DNA of 64,000 bases from Calvatia gigantea (GCA_025093985.1 JACAAK010000014.1:2170001-2234000); one strand, 5' to 3'; counted from the first letter of the stretch, positions 1-12,890 are shown. The notes: generated by a model from the sequence alone, not told the origin. Translations and numbers: made by a program.

Positions 1-3000
1 AAGACAGAGCAGAAGTCTTCCTAGGACATGATTGGTTAGTCAAACACAACCCAGAGGTAGATTGGAACAACAGAGAAATCAAGTTCACCCGATGCCCACC
101 AGGCTGTCAATTCCCCCATCAAAATATCCCTATCACCGAAAAAATACGGAGCACAGTCACTAAGGAAGACCTATGGGAAGAAGAAGATGAACCAGACCCG
201 ACCAAACCGGAAGACCTACCAGACTACATACAACCATTCATGCACTTATTCAATAAAACGACATTCAACAAGCTCCCAGAACGAACCAAATGGGACCATG
301 AAATAGTCCTGATAGAAGATGCCCCAAAAGAAATAAGTGCAGGAACATACAATATGACAGTTAAAGAACAGGACGAGCTCAAGTCATTCATCAAGGAAAA
401 CCTAGAATCAGGGCAGATACAACCATCGAAATCCCTATATGCAGCACCGACATTCTTCATCCCAAAGAAAGATGGATCTAAAAGGTTGATCCAAGACTAC
501 AGATGACTAAACAACATAGTAATCAAAGACAAAACACTATTGCCAAGAATTGGTGAAGTAATTGACAAGCTCAGGAAAGCAAAATACTTCAACAAGTTGG
601 ATATCATCTGGGGATATAACAACGTCAGGATCAAAGAGGGAGATGAATGGAAAGCTGCCTTCCTCACCAATGAAGGACTCTTTGAGCCAACAGTCATGTA
701 TTTTGGCCTAAGCAACTCACCAGGAACATTCTCCAAAATGATGACAAGCATCTTCCGTGACCTTTTACAAAACGGAGACATCATAAACTACATGGACAAC
801 TTTGCCATCCCAGGAGACACTAAGGAGCAGCTAAAAGAACAGACGGTACGGTTTCTGGAACAAGCAGTCCAGTACAATTTATGCTTCAAGTGAACCAAGT
901 GCATCTTCGATGTAGAAGAAATCCCAATGCTAGGAGTTCAGGTAGGACATGGACGAATCAAAATGGAAAAGGACAAAGTAAAATCAGTACGGGAATGGCC
1001 TGAACCCAAGAACACCAAAGGGGTAGAAAGGTTTCTGGGTTTTGCAAACTACTATCGTCGTTTCATCAAAAACTTCAGTATGATTGTGGGACCCTTAAAC
1101 AAACTCAAAGGAGCAACCACATGGGAATGGACACAAGAGCACCAGGACTCTTTCAACCAACTCAAGAAATGCATCACCGAAGAATCTGTCCTGACATTGC
1201 CACAAAGACATGGCCAGTTTAGAGTAGAAGTCAATACATCGGACTATGCACTGGGGGGGTACTTTCACAGCTACAAGAAGACAAATGGCACCCCATCGCC
1301 TTCACATTACGAACCCTGTCACCAGCAGAATGGAACTATGAAATATATGACAAAGAGTTGCTAGCCATTGTCCATGCCCTGAAGGAATGGAGACACTACC
1401 TTTTAGATGCTGAAGAACAATTTGAAATCTGGACCGACTACGAAAACCTCAAGTACTACCAAGAACCACAAAAGTTAAATGGACGACAAGCATGGTGGTA
1501 TCTGCGGCTGCAAGACTATGACTTCACACTACGACATGTGCCGGGAAAGACAAACACAAAAGCCGACTTACTATCCTGAATCCACCAAATGCCAGAAGGA
1601 CAAGAAGACAAGCTGGTCACTATGATCTGAGAAAGCTGGCTATAGACAGAAGGCACAGACAGCATGGTACTCTTACGAGCAGAATTATTCATTGAACCAA
1701 ACTTCCTAAGACAAATCCAAAGCCAAACCCGATGAGAAACAACAGTCCTAACCGAACTAAAGAAGCAAGGATCACAGCTCACCAAAGATAACAGAGTTAT
1801 CTACAAACAAAACAGCATATATGTCCCACCCGACCAAAAGTTACGAGAAGAGATCCTAATACAGTACCATGACATGCCAGATGCAGGACACCCAGGACAA
1901 CACAGGATGATAGAACTAATCAGCCAAGACTATTGGTGGCCATCAATATGAAAGGATGTAAAAAGATATATCCGAGGATGCCAAGCCTGCCAAAGAAACA
2001 AGTCAAGAATGACGCTGCTCAAATCGCCACTATATCCCCTCCCAATACCAAATGGACCTTGGGAAGAAATCAGTATTGACATGATTGGACCACTGCCAGA
2101 GTCTAAAGGAAAGGACCCAATACTAGTCATTGTGGACCACTTCACAAAAATGATATGACTCTCAGCGACAACCATGGATGCATTATCTAAGGACATCGCA
2201 AGGATATACCGAGATGAAATATGGAAGCTACACAGATTGCTGAGGAAAGTACTTAGTGACTGAGGACCTCAATTCACATCAGAATTCACCAAGGAGTTGT
2301 TCAAGGGGCTCGGCATCGAACGAAATCTATCAACGGCATATCATCTGCAAACAGATGGACAAACCGAACACATCAACAGAGAAGTAGAGACCTACATCTG
2401 CCTGTACTGCAACTATGACCAGGATGACTGGACGGAGTGGCTCCCCATTGCAGAATTTCAGTACAATGACAAACAACATGGAGGGACACAGGAGATGCCA
2501 TTCTTCCTAAACTACAGAAGGAATCCATGGAAAGGCAAGAACAAGCCAACAATGGACAATCCTGTCACCACAGCATTCCTGGAACAACTACAGTGCGCCT
2601 GAGACAATACTTCATCAGCACTACAGACATACCAAGAAAAGATGAAACAGCAACATGACCACAGTAGAACCCATACCAGCATGTATCAAACAGGAGATAA
2701 AGTATGGTTAGAGAACATCAATATCCATACCAATCAATCATCAAAGAAGCTAGGCCAAAAATGGTATTGACTTTTCCTTATTAAGGAAAAGATAGGAGAA
2801 GCAGCATATCGGCTGACACTACCAGATGGATGGGCCATCCATGATGTATTCAACAAACAGCTCCTGACACCAGCACACCAGGTGGAGTTCCTGAGTCAAG
2901 AACAACCATCAGCACCTGACCCGGTGATTATCAACAATGAGGAAGAATACGAAGTAAAAGAGATCCATGGACAATGAAAATGAGGAAGGGGTTATCAATT

Positions 3001-3178
3001 CCTGGTCCACTGGAAGGGGTACAGCAATGAAGGAGATACATGGACAGCAGAGTCTAACTTGGAAAATGCAAAGGATGCCATAAAAGACTACTTAAAAAGG
3101 CATGCAGAGGATACCCATAAAAGAGGGAGCAGAAAACACAAAAAAGCATCAAACAAGCAACCCAGACAAAGAAACTAA
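1..3178 (+). pseudogene. pol: gypsy E1 pol pseudogene (protease end to chromodomain)
   Basis: This is the polyprotein of a Ty3/gypsy chromovirus, entering from the left edge. In order it shows the end of the protease (FLGHDWL), reverse transcriptase, RNase H, an integrase zinc region (GHPGQHRM, CQACQ), the integrase core and a C-terminal chromodomain (YQFLVHWKGY). Many in-frame TGA codons sit where sister copies read Arg CGA, for example near 505, 1577, 1627 and 2263. One base is missing from a G run near 1253, shifting the frame in RNase H. The reverse transcriptase box reads YMDN instead of YMDD, so one catalytic aspartate is lost. The stop at 3176-3178 lies six bases before ORF3. The copy cannot encode a working enzyme. 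Confidence 0.9.
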
Positions 3179-3184
3179 ACAAAC

Positions 3185-4174
3185 ATGCCTGCCTCCCAGC
3201 CTAACTACATCACTATTGACTCCCTCGTCCACCCCACCCCTACCAGAATCTCCTCCCTCCCATTCCTCAAGCCAGGCAACAGCCGAGCACCTGCTCCCCA
3301 AGGAATCTGTTTCAATCTCACTAAAACACCATCCCCTGCACAAGGCCTCCTTGAAGCCTTGCTCAAAGACGTCAACAAGGCAACCAACAGCAAAATTGAA
3401 AACATTACCACCCAGAACAAATAACTGGTAGTAAACCGGCACATTACCCTTGCCACTGCTTGCATCACCTTCGCTGATATGTACGCTGGATTCACTAATG
3501 CCTCCTCCTTCACCAACCAGCATATTCCCGCCATCTTCCAAGCACTAGATCAGTCCACCCTCACCCCTAATGAAAAAGATCATGTCCAAGGGCTTCAGAG
3601 CCAAATCGATTTGGGCCTTGAGGTCTTTAACTACCTTGACATCGCCAACATATTCCTAGAACTTGCCGACATAGCTATGAAATTACTTGGAAGGGACAAG
3701 TCAAATGAAGCCCCCGACATCAACACCTTGGTCGACAGAATTCATATCATCCTTTCTGAACTACACAACACCATTAACCCTATACTGCCAGCCCGCACTG
3801 ATACCCCTATGGATGAGGAAGCCACAGTTTCAATGAAAGAAGAAGTCAATGCCCTCCGCCACTTCATAAAAACCATCATACTGCCACAACTTGTATCGGT
3901 TTTTCTCCCACCTGCAAGATTCCGCACTGTATTGCCAGGACAAGAAAAGGACCAACACTATTGGAACTCGATAGTCAAGAACTACTGGGACAACTCCACT
4001 ACCACTGACTTCCCATACAATGGCATCCCAGTCCCTATCCAGCAAGATGGACGAAGCCACTCACCCGTCTTCTTAGCACATTCCAATGAAGGAAAGTTCC
4101 TCATCGCTGCCACTAAAAAAGCACTCGCCACCGCAGTAGTGAACAGAGACTTCGATGAGCTTCCTGAGGCATGA
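3185..4174 (+). pseudogene. gypsy E1 ORF3, broken
   Basis: This is the third open frame of gypsy-I, between pol and the 3' LTR. It matches Y's intact 328-codon ORF3 (27468-28454) along its whole length, from the Ser/Pro-rich start (INSLVHP-like) to the end DELPEA. A stop after the motif TTQNK cuts it at about codon 80, and the frame is open again from 3479 onward. No signal peptide or membrane segment is visible, so it does not look like an envelope gene. I do not recognise the family. It starts six bases after the pol stop. Confidence 0.75.
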
Positions 4175-4192
4175 AGCCTAATTGGGGGGTAT

Positions 4193-4241
4193 TGTTGTGA
4201 ACTTTCACCAATCATATTGCGTTCCTTATTTGTCTACATTC
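4193..4241 (+). repeat. E1 3' LTR, left piece
   Basis: The first 49 bases of E1's 3' LTR, starting TGTTGTGAAC just after the purine-rich tract ATTGGGGGGTAT. It stops at CATTC, where E2 is inserted. The remainder of the same LTR resumes at 10596. Confidence 0.85.
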
Positions 4242-4548
4242 TGTTGTGAATTTTCACCAGTCATATCACATTCTCTATATCCGTCTACATTCCTACCTCC
4301 TATGTACTTGTTTCGTCTATTCCTGTCTGTGCGATCCCCAAGCTCTGACTCATAACTACTATACCATAGACATCAGATGTTTCATGTAGTTATCTCCATC
4401 CATTCAACTGGATGGCCCTTCTGTATTTAAGCATACATACATGCTCCTGTATTCGGTACGCTTAACCACCTAGTTTCTCTCCCCTTATTCGCCCTCAAGT
4501 CTTGGCCTAAGTTGCAACCTGAGGTTTACTCAGACTAAGGTCGTAACA
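4242..4548 (+). repeat. E2 5' LTR
   Basis: 307 bp, TGTTGTGAATT to GGTCGTAACA. It holds a TATA-like TATTTAAG and, about 35 bp further on, the segment CGCTTAACCA that pairs with the primer-binding site just downstream (TGGTTAAGCAT, 4551-4561, one CpG-type mismatch at the end). Confidence 0.9.
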
Positions 4549-4627
4549 TTTGGTTAAGCATCCCCACCTCACCTTGCAAGGAGTAGGCTGAAACAGGCCT
4601 GAACAGAAGCAACCCAGAAGCTAGTAT

Positions 4628-5743
4628 ATAAGCTCGAACCCGGACGAATATAGAGAACCAAACCTTGAAGTCACTGACAACAAATCAGAAACATCAGACG
4701 AAGAAGAAACAGGAAACCCTGAAGTATCTGAAGAAACACACGACGAGCCCAGAGCAAACCCAGCAGAAGAAGAAGTGTTATCAGAACTTCTAAATGAACT
4801 CGACCTAGCAGAGGAAGAGATAGCACATCAGGAGAAATCAGACGAATCAAGCTCGGATGAAACAGAATCAGAAACCGACTCCAATATGACCAACAATGCA
4901 GTAGTACCCACAACAATGTCCAGTGGGAAAGGCCTAGTACCAGACCTAGGATTCTTCGATGGCACCCACACTAAGTTCGACGACTGGTGGAGAGCAATGA
5001 CACTCTTCATGAAATTCAACAAGATAGTCTCGGCAGACGATAAAGCCATAGCCGTCTTAGCTAGACTGTGAGGAGGAACTGCAGGAGCATATGCAGCCAT
5101 AAGAGCACTAGCTATCCTAGAATCTGAGGATTCAGTGGACTGGAAGGTCTTCTCCGAAGAATTTAGAAGAACCTTCTCAGATGATGCCTCAAACAGCAAA
5201 GCCGAATGGCAAATCGAAAAATTCAAACAAGGAAACCGAAACACCGCTGACTACTTGATTGAATTTGAGGTGCTAAAAAGCAAGGCCAAGACCAACAGCA
5301 AGCACACTATGTTCCTACTTAGAAAGAATGCCCGACAAGACATTATACATACAATCACAGGCTATCCACCCTCAGCTAGGCCAGATACATATGCAGAATG
5401 GAAAGAAGCCATATTGTCCATTGGACAAGGATACGAGGCATCCAAATACCAAGGAGACAGGAAAACAAACACTGGTACCACTTATGGGGGAATGGGTGAA
5501 CCCATGGAGATAGGAAGCAGACGTTATATCTTCAACAACAAAGGAGAACCGAAGTGCTACAACTGTGGCATTTTTGGCCACATCACCAAAGATTGCAAAA
5601 AACCCAAGGGGTTAATATGCTACAACTGTGGAAAAAAGGGACATATAGCCAAAGTCTGTACCGCACCCAAGAAAATCCAAGTCTGAGGAGTAGAGGAAGC
5701 TACCAACGAAGAAGGAAAGGATTTTTCCGAAGACTCCGAGTAG
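4628..5743 (+). pseudogene. gag: gypsy E2 gag pseudogene
   Basis: Nucleocapsid/capsid gene of gypsy-I, 372 codons against 383 in Y. The start codon has become ATA (4628-4630). An acidic Glu/Ser-rich N-terminus is followed by the capsid-like region (FDDWWRAMTLF, EWQIEKFKQGN) and two CX2CX4HX4C zinc knuckles around 5554-5660 (CYNCGIFGHITKDC, CYNCGKKGHIAKVC). TGA stops replace Arg near 5069 and at 5684. The pol frame overlaps the 3' end of gag in the -1 frame. Confidence 0.85.
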
Positions 5744-8700
5744 GTGCTACCTCGAGAGTCAAAAAGCTTGTATCTAGGATATCAGACAAATTCTATACGA
5801 TTCCTCAGAGAAGAAAGCGCGAACTGAATCTAAAAGGAAAAATACAAACGGCAGGAAAGGAGATAACAGTCAACACCATCATAGACTCAGGGTGCACAAC
5901 CAGCAGCATCAGCAAAAAACTAGTAGACAAAGAAGGACTCTCTACCTGGAAATTGGAATGACAAATTGTGGTACTAAATGCAGACGGAATGCCCAACCAA
6001 GGTGGAAAAGTAACAGAGACCACAACAATCAACATCGATATCCAGGGACATAAAGAACAAATTGAGGCCTCAGTCATACAACTACAAGACAGAGCAGAAA
6101 TCTTTTTAGGACATAATTGGCTGGTCAAACATAACCCGGAGGTAGACTGGAACAACGGAGAAATCAAGTTCACCCGGTGTCCACCAGACTGCCAATTTCC
6201 CCATCAGAACATCACTATTACCGAAAAACTGCAAAGCATAACTGCCATGGAAGACCTATGGGAAGAAGAAGATGAGCTGGACCTGACTAAACCAGAAGAC
6301 CTACCAGACTATGTACAACCATTCACGCACTTATTCAACAAGACGACATTCGACAAGCTCCCAGAACGAACTGAGTGGGACCACGAGATAGTCCTAACAG
6401 AAGACACCCCAAAAGAAATAAGTGTGGGAACATATAACATGACGGTTAAAGAGCAGGATGAACTCAAGTCATTCATCAAGGAAAACCTAGAATCGGGATG
6501 AATATGACTGTCAAAATCCCCATATGCAGTGCCAACATTCTTCATCCCGAAGAAAGATGGGTCCAAAAGGCTGATCCAGGACTATAGACGGCTAAACAAT
6601 GTGGTCGTCAAAGATAAAACTCCATTGCCAAGAATTGGTGAAGTAATTGACAAACTTGGAAAAGCCAAATACTTCAACAAGCTGGACATCATCTGGGGAT
6701 ACAACAATGTCAGGATCAAAGAAGGAGATGAATGGAAGGTGGCCTTCCTCACCAATGAAGGACTCTTCGAACCTACGGTCATGTACTTTGGTCTAAGCAA
6801 CTCGCCAGGGACATTCTCCAGAATGATGACAAGTATCTTCCACAACCTCTTACAAAACAGAGACATTGTAAACTATATGGATGACTTTGCCATCCTGGAA
6901 GACACTAAGGAGCAACTAAAGGAATGAACAGTACGATTCCTGAGACGAGCAGCCCAGTATAATCTATGCTTCAAACAAACCAAGTGCATTTTTGATGCGG
7001 AAGAAATCCCCATGCTAGGAGTTAAAGTAGGACATGGACGAATCAAAATGGAAGAAGACAAAGTAAAATCGGTACGAGAATGGCCTGAACCCAAAAACAC
7101 CAAGAGAGTAGAGAGGTTCCTGGGGTTCGCAAACTATTATCGATGCTTCATCAAAAACTTTAGCACAATTGTGGGACCCCTAAACAAGCTCAAAGGAGCA
7201 GCCACATGGGAATGGATGCAAGAGCACCAGGACTCATTCAATCAACTCAAGAAACACATCACCGAGGAACTGGTCCTGACACTGCCACAAAGGCACAGCC
7301 AATTCAGAGTAGAAGTCGATGCATTGGATTATGTATTAGGGGGGGTACTCTCACAACTACAAGAAGAAAAATGGCATCCCATCGCCTTCACATCACGAAC
7401 CCTGTCACCGGCAGAACAGAACTATGAAATATACGACAAGGAACTGCTGGCCATTGTCCATGCCCTAAAAGAATGGAGACATTATCTCCTAGATGCCAAA
7501 GAATGATTCGAAATCTGGATGGACCATGAAAACCTGAAGTATTACCAAGAACCACAAAAACTAAATAGGTGACAAGCACAGTGGTATCTGTGACTACAAG
7601 ACTACAACTTTATACTATGACATGTACCAGGGAAAACAAACACGAAAGCCGACCTTCTATCCCACATCCACCAAATGCCAGAAGAACAAGAAGATAAACT
7701 AGTCACCATGATTCGAGAAAGCTGGCTACAAACAGAGGGCACAGACAGCACAGTACTCCTATGAGCGGAACTATTCATTGAGCCAAACTTCCTAGAGCAA
7801 ATTCGAAATCGGACCCAGCGATAAATAGTAGTCCTAACTGAGCTGAAGAAGCAAGGGTCCCAACTCACTGAGGACGGTGGAATAATCTACAAGCAGAATA
7901 GTGCATATGTTCCACCCAATCAGAAACTACAAGAGGAAGTCCTAATACAGTACCATGACACCCCAGACACAGGACACCCAGAACAACACAGGATGACGGA
8001 ATTAATCAGCCGAGACTACTGGTGGCCATCAATATGAAAAGACATAAAGAAGTATATCCGGGGGTATCAAGCCTGTCAAAGAGCCAAGTCTAGAATGACA
8101 CCGCTCAAATCGCCACTACATACCCTTCCAATACCAAATGGGCCCTGGGAAGAAATTAGTATCGACATGATCAGACCACTGCCAGAGTCTAAAGGAAAAG
8201 ATGCAATACTAGTCATTGTGGATTGCTTCACAAAAATGATATGACTCTCAGCAACAACCACGGATGCATCATCTAAAGACATTGCAAGGATATACTGGGA
8301 CGAAATATGGAAGCTACATGGACTGCTGAGGAAAGTGCTTAGTGACTGAGGACCTCAATTCACATCAGAATTCACCAAGGAGCTGTTCAAAGGGCTTGGC
8401 ATCAAACGAAATCTATCAACTGCGTATCACCTGCAAACAGACAGTCAAACCAAACACATCAACAGAGAAGTAGAGACCTATATCCACCTGTACTGCAACT
8501 ACGACCAGGATGACTGGGTGGAGTGGCTCCCCATTGCAGAATTTCAGTACAATGACAAACAACACAGAGGAACACAAGAAACACCATTTTTCCTAAATTA
8601 TGGAAGGAATCCATGAAAAGGCAAAAACGAGCCAATAACAAACAACCCTGTCACCACAGCATTCCTGAAACAACTACAGCGCACCCGAGACAATGCCTCA

Positions 8701-9264
8701 TTAGCACTACGGACATATCAAGAAAAGATGAAACAGCAACATGACCGCAGCAGAACCCACACCAGCATTTACCAAACAGGAGATAAAGTATGGTTAGAAA
8801 ATACCAATATCCATACCAATCAATCATCAAAGAAGCTAGGCCAAAAATGGTATGGACCTTTCCTTATTAAGGAGAAGATAGGAGAAGCAGCATATTGGCT
8901 GAAACTGCCAGATGGATGGGCCATCCATGATGTATTCAATGAACAGCTCCTGACACTAGCACACCAGGTGGAGTTCCTGAGTCAAAAACAGCCATCAGCA
9001 CCTGACCTGGTGATCATCAACAATGAAAAAGAATACGAAGTAGACGAGATCCACGGATGACGAAAGCGAGGAAGGGGCTATCAATTCCTGGTCCACTGGA
9101 AGGGGTACAGCAATGAAGAAGATATGTGGACAGCAGAGTCTAACCTGGAAAACGCTAAAGGTGCCATAAGGGACTACCTGAAAAGGCATCCGGAGGATAC
9201 CCATAAAAGAGGGGGCAGAAAACACAAAAAAGCAGCAAACAAGCAACCCAGACAAAGAAACTAA
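5744..9264 (+). pseudogene. pol: gypsy E2 pol pseudogene
   Basis: Complete but dead chromovirus pol, in the -1 frame relative to gag. Domains in order: aspartic protease (IIDSGCTTSS, 5878-5907), reverse transcriptase with an intact YMDD (about 6877), RNase H, integrase with HHCC zinc region and the core aspartate (LSD before GPQF), then a chromodomain (YQFLVHWKGY, about 9079). I read more than ten in-frame TGA codons, nearly all at positions that are Arg in sister copies (e.g. 6499, 7504, 7570, 7617, 8035, 8241, 8346, 9058). The stop at 9262-9264 is six bases before ORF3. Confidence 0.9.
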
Positions 9265-9270
9265 ACAGAC

Positions 9271-10263
9271 ATGCCTGCCTTCCAATCCAACTGCATCGCT
9301 ATCGACTCCCTTGTCCATCCCACACCCACCAGAATCTCCTCTCTTCCATTCCCCAAGCCAGGCAACAGCCGAGCACCTGCCCCCCAGGAAACTCGTTTCA
9401 ATCTCACTAAAACACCATCCCCTGCACAAGGACTCCTTGAAGCCTTGCTCAAAGACATTGACAAGACAACCAACAGCGAAATTGAGAACATTACCACCCA
9501 GAACAAATGATTGGTAGTAAACCAACACATTACCCTCACCACTGCATATATCACCTTTGCTGATATGTATGCTGGATTCACCAACGCCTCCTCCTCCACC
9601 AACCAGCATATTCCCACCATCTTCCAAGCACTAGACCAGTCCACCCTCACCCCTAACGAAAAAGATCGCGTCCAAGGACTCCAAAGCCGAATCGATTTGG
9701 GCCTTGAGGTCTTCAATCACCTTGACATCACCAACATATTCCTAGAGCTCGCCAACATAGCCATGAAATTACTTGGAAGAGACAAGTCAAATGAAGACCC
9801 CGACATCAACACCTTGGTCAATAGAATCCATATCACCCTGTCCAAACTACATGACACCGTCAATCCCACACTACTGACCCATGCTGATACCCCTATGGAT
9901 GAGGAAGCCACGGTTTCAATGAAAGAAGAAGTCAATGCCCTCCGTCACTTCATTAAAACCATCACACCACCACAACTTGTATCGGTTTTTCTCCCACCCG
10001 CAAGATTCCGCACTGTGTTGCCAGGACAAGAAAAGGACCAACATTATTGGAACTTGGTAGTCAAGAACTACTGGGACAGCTCCACTACCACCGACTTCCC
10101 ATACAATGGTGTCCCAGTCCCTATCTGACAAGATGGGCGAAGCCACTCACCTGTCTTCTTAGCGCTGCTCCAATGAAGGAAAGTTTCTCATCGCCTGCCA
10201 CTAAAAAAGCACTTCGCCACCACAGTCGTGAACAGAGACTTCGATGAGCTTCCTGAGGCATGA
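9271..10263 (+). pseudogene. gypsy E2 ORF3, broken
   Basis: Homologue of Y's ORF3. The ATG at 9271 follows the pol stop by six bases. A TGA near 9508 replaces the Arg that follows AQNK in the intact copy, a second TGA lies at about 10126, and small insertions near 10166 and 10195 shift the frame before the conserved C-terminus. The block MKEEVNALRHFIKT and the segment VLPGQEKDQHYW are well preserved. Confidence 0.75.
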
Positions 10264-10281
10264 AGCCTAATTGGGGGGTAT

Positions 10282-10590
10282 TGTTGTGAATTTTCACCAG
10301 GTCATATCACATTCTCTATATCCATCTACATTCCTACCTCCTGTGTACTTGTTTCATCTATTCCTGTCTGTGCAATCCTCGAGCTCTGACTCATAACTAC
10401 TATACCATAGACATCAGATGTTTCATGTAAGTTATCTCCATTCATTCAACTGGATGGCCCTTCTGTATTTAAGCATACATACATGCTCCTGTATTCGGTA
10501 CACTTAACCACCTAGTTTCTCTCCCCTTATTCACCCTCAAGTCTTGGCCTAAGTTGCAACCTGAGGTTTACTCAGACTAAGGTCGTAACA
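10282..10590 (+). repeat. E2 3' LTR
   Basis: 309 bp, about 97% the same as the 5' LTR by eye. Preceded by the polypurine-like tract TTGGGGGGTAT. Followed directly by the second CATTC target copy. Confidence 0.9.
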
Positions 10591-10595
10591 CATTC

Positions 10596-10851
10596 CTATC
10601 TCCTCTGTACCTATTTCAGCTATTTCCTACTGAGTGATCTCCGAGTATGACTCCAACTAACTACAATGCCATCCCTATTGGACATTTCGTGTAGTTCCCC
10701 ATCCATTTAACTGGATGTTCTTGTAGTATTTAAGTGTACATACATACTCATGTATTCGGTATGCTTAACCACCTAGTTCTTCTCCCCTTACTTGCCCTCA
10801 AGACTTAGCCTAAGCTGCAACCTGAGGTCTTATCAGACTAAGGTCATAACA
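10596..10851 (+). repeat. E1 3' LTR, right piece
   Basis: The rest of E1's LTR, resuming where 4193-4241 stopped and ending GGTCATAACA. It shows that E1 was already resident when E2 landed. Confidence 0.85.
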
Positions 10852-12526
10852 ATTCCTAGGTAGTGGCCTCTTTTAGCTTGTTAAGTGGCCCTGTGATTTT
10901 GCTGAAGTTCTTGATGAACTATCAATAATAGTTGGTGAAACCCAGGAATCTCTCAACTGCCTTGGTATTTCCTGGCTTGGGCCAATCACACATGGATTTG
11001 ACCTTCTCTTCTTCTATTTTGATTTGTCCATGGCCTACTTTTACTCTAAGCATTGGGATTTCTTCTACATCAAATATACACTTCAACCTCTTTGTTACAA
11101 CCTTAGTCTGAGTAAACCTCAGATTGCAACTTAGGCTAAGACTTGAGGGTGAGTAAGAGGAGGAGAACAGAGGTGGTTAAGCATACAGAATACAGGAGTA
11201 TGTATGTATGCTTAAGTACGATAGGCATCTGGTTGAACAGATGGAGATGACTATATGAAATGTCCAATGACAATGGCACTGTAGTTATTGTGGGCCAATA
11301 CCTGGAGCTTGCTGGACTAGAATAGGTGAAACAGGTACAAGATGGAGTAGAATGCAGACAAGTATGGAGCGAGTAAGAATAGGCGAAAGTTCACAACACT
11401 CTTGAAACATAAGTTATACTGGACTGCACATTCTAAGAACTGTGTTGTTTGTTTTTTAAGTTGTTCTTTCATGTCTCCAGATATTATGAAGTCATCCATG
11501 TAGTTAACAATGTCACTATTTTGTAGTAGGTCACAGAATATACTTGTCATCATTCTGGAAAAGGTTCCTGGAGAGTTGCTGAGTCTGAAATACATGACCA
11601 TTGGCTCAAATAGCCCTTTGTTGGTTAGGAAGGCAGCTTTCCATTTATTCCCCTCTTTTATCCTGATATTGTTGTACCCCTAGATAATATTGAGTTTGTT
11701 GAAATATTTTGCTTTGCCCAGTTTGTCTATGACTTCTCCAATTCTTGGTAGGGGTGTTTTGTCCTTGACCACTACATTGTTCAGTCAACAGTAATCCTGG
11801 ATTAATCATTTTGATCCATCCTTTTTTGGGATGAAGAAGGTGGGGGCTGCATATGGTGATTTCAATGGTCTTATTCTTCTAGATTCAAGGTTTTCTTTTA
11901 TGAATGCCTTGAGCTTGTCTTGTTCCTTGACTGTCATATTGTGTATTCCTGCATTTATCTCCTTGGGAGCATCATCTGTTAGGACTATCTCATAGTCCCA
12001 CTCTGTTTGTTCTGGGAGTTTGTCAAAGGTAGTTTTGTTGAACAGATGTGTAAACAGTTGTACATAGTTAGGTAAGTCTTCTGGTTTGGTTGGGTCTGGT
12101 TTTTCTTCTTCTTTCCATAAGTCTTCAGTGGTGGTGATGCTTTGAATATGATCTGTGATGTAAATGTCTTTATGTGGGAAGTGGCAGTCTGGTGGGCATC
12201 AGGTGAATTTGATTACTCCTGTGTTTCAATCAACTTCAGGGTTATGTCTGACCAGCCAGTCATGTCCTAAAAATATATATGTCCTATCTTGGAGTTATAT
12301 CATGGATGCCTTGATCATTTCTTTGTGTCCCTGGATATCTATCTGGACTGTGGCTGTCTCCATTACTTTTCCTCCTTGGTTTGGTATACTATCTATATTT
12401 AGTACTATGATTTCATGCCCCAGTTTCCTTGTTGGGATTTTTTCTTCATCAATGAGCTTTTTACTGATGCTGCTAGTGATGCAGCCAGAATTGACAATAG
12501 TATTAACTGTTATAGTCCCTTCCTTG
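10852..12526 (-). pseudogene. pol: gypsy F pol fragment (protease to RNase H start)
   Basis: Old minus-strand gypsy-I pol. Reading down from 12526: protease (TVNTIVNSGC), linker, reverse transcriptase (FIPKKDG, FSRMMTS, YMDDF intact) and the start of the RNase H region. It is split at 11092/11399 by a solo LTR and separated from its gag by another solo LTR at 12532. Its 3' portion is lost at 10851, where E1 was inserted. It is strongly CpG-depleted, so it is one of the older elements here. Confidence 0.85.
11093..11398 (-). repeat. solo gypsy-I LTR inside F
   Basis: 306 bp, TGTTACAACC to TTCACAACA on the plus strand, that is, a minus-strand LTR. Perfect 5-bp target duplication CTCTT (11088-11092 and 11399-11403). 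The internal region is gone, consistent with LTR-LTR recombination. Confidence 0.92.
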
Positions 12527-12531
12527 GTTTG

Positions 12532-12890
12532 TGTCAGGACAACCCCCAACAGTCCCCCTGGACTATCCCACAACCCCATGCTCTCACCCACACTCAGCTA
12601 TGTGGACATGAACAATAACTGGAGATCCTGATGGACAATAATGGACTTACATACATAATGAAACAATAGGACAATGGACAGTAAAGTAGTATATATTAAC
12701 CTGTACACCTACAGGGGACCCTTATCTGATTCTCTAAGGATTCCCCCACAAGTATATAGTCTATACAGTCTCTTGTAATATATCTAAGGATTCCCCTACA
12801 GATTTCCCTGCAGTTACCTGCTCATCTGCTTCATCTGCCTCATGAGAGCCTCACATTCCCAAGCTACTTGGATTGTGGATTGCCTTTACA
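12532..12890. repeat. solo LTR of an unassigned family
   Basis: A 359-bp unit starting TGTCAGG and ending TTTACA, flanked by the perfect 5-bp duplication GTTTG (12527-12531, 12891-12895). Removing it and one duplicate restores F's minus-strand gag/pol frame across LKGDIQT. It contains a direct repeat CTAAGGATTCCCC twice (about 12736 and 12785). It does not match the gypsy-I or copia LTRs in the window. Confidence 0.85.

Larger units (their letters stand above)
4242..10590 (+). mobile_element. gypsy E2, full-length LTR retrotransposon
   Basis: A complete element of 6349 bp with two LTRs, gag, pol and ORF3, inserted into the 3' LTR of E1. The 5-bp target duplication CATTC is at 4237-4241 and 10591-10595, and the two halves of E1's LTR lie on either side. 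E2's two LTRs differ at roughly ten positions, mostly CG against CA or TG, so it is clearly older than Y. It is non-autonomous because gag and pol carry many stops. Confidence 0.9.

Noticed and set aside
3149..3541. 130-codon minus-strand frame, with similar ones over the other ORF3 copies
   Set aside because: Antisense shadow of ORF3; it varies with the sense frame and is not kept open by itself.
4193..4548. Tandem gypsy elements sharing one LTR
   Set aside because: The CATTC duplication and the rest of E1's LTR at 10596 show nesting instead.
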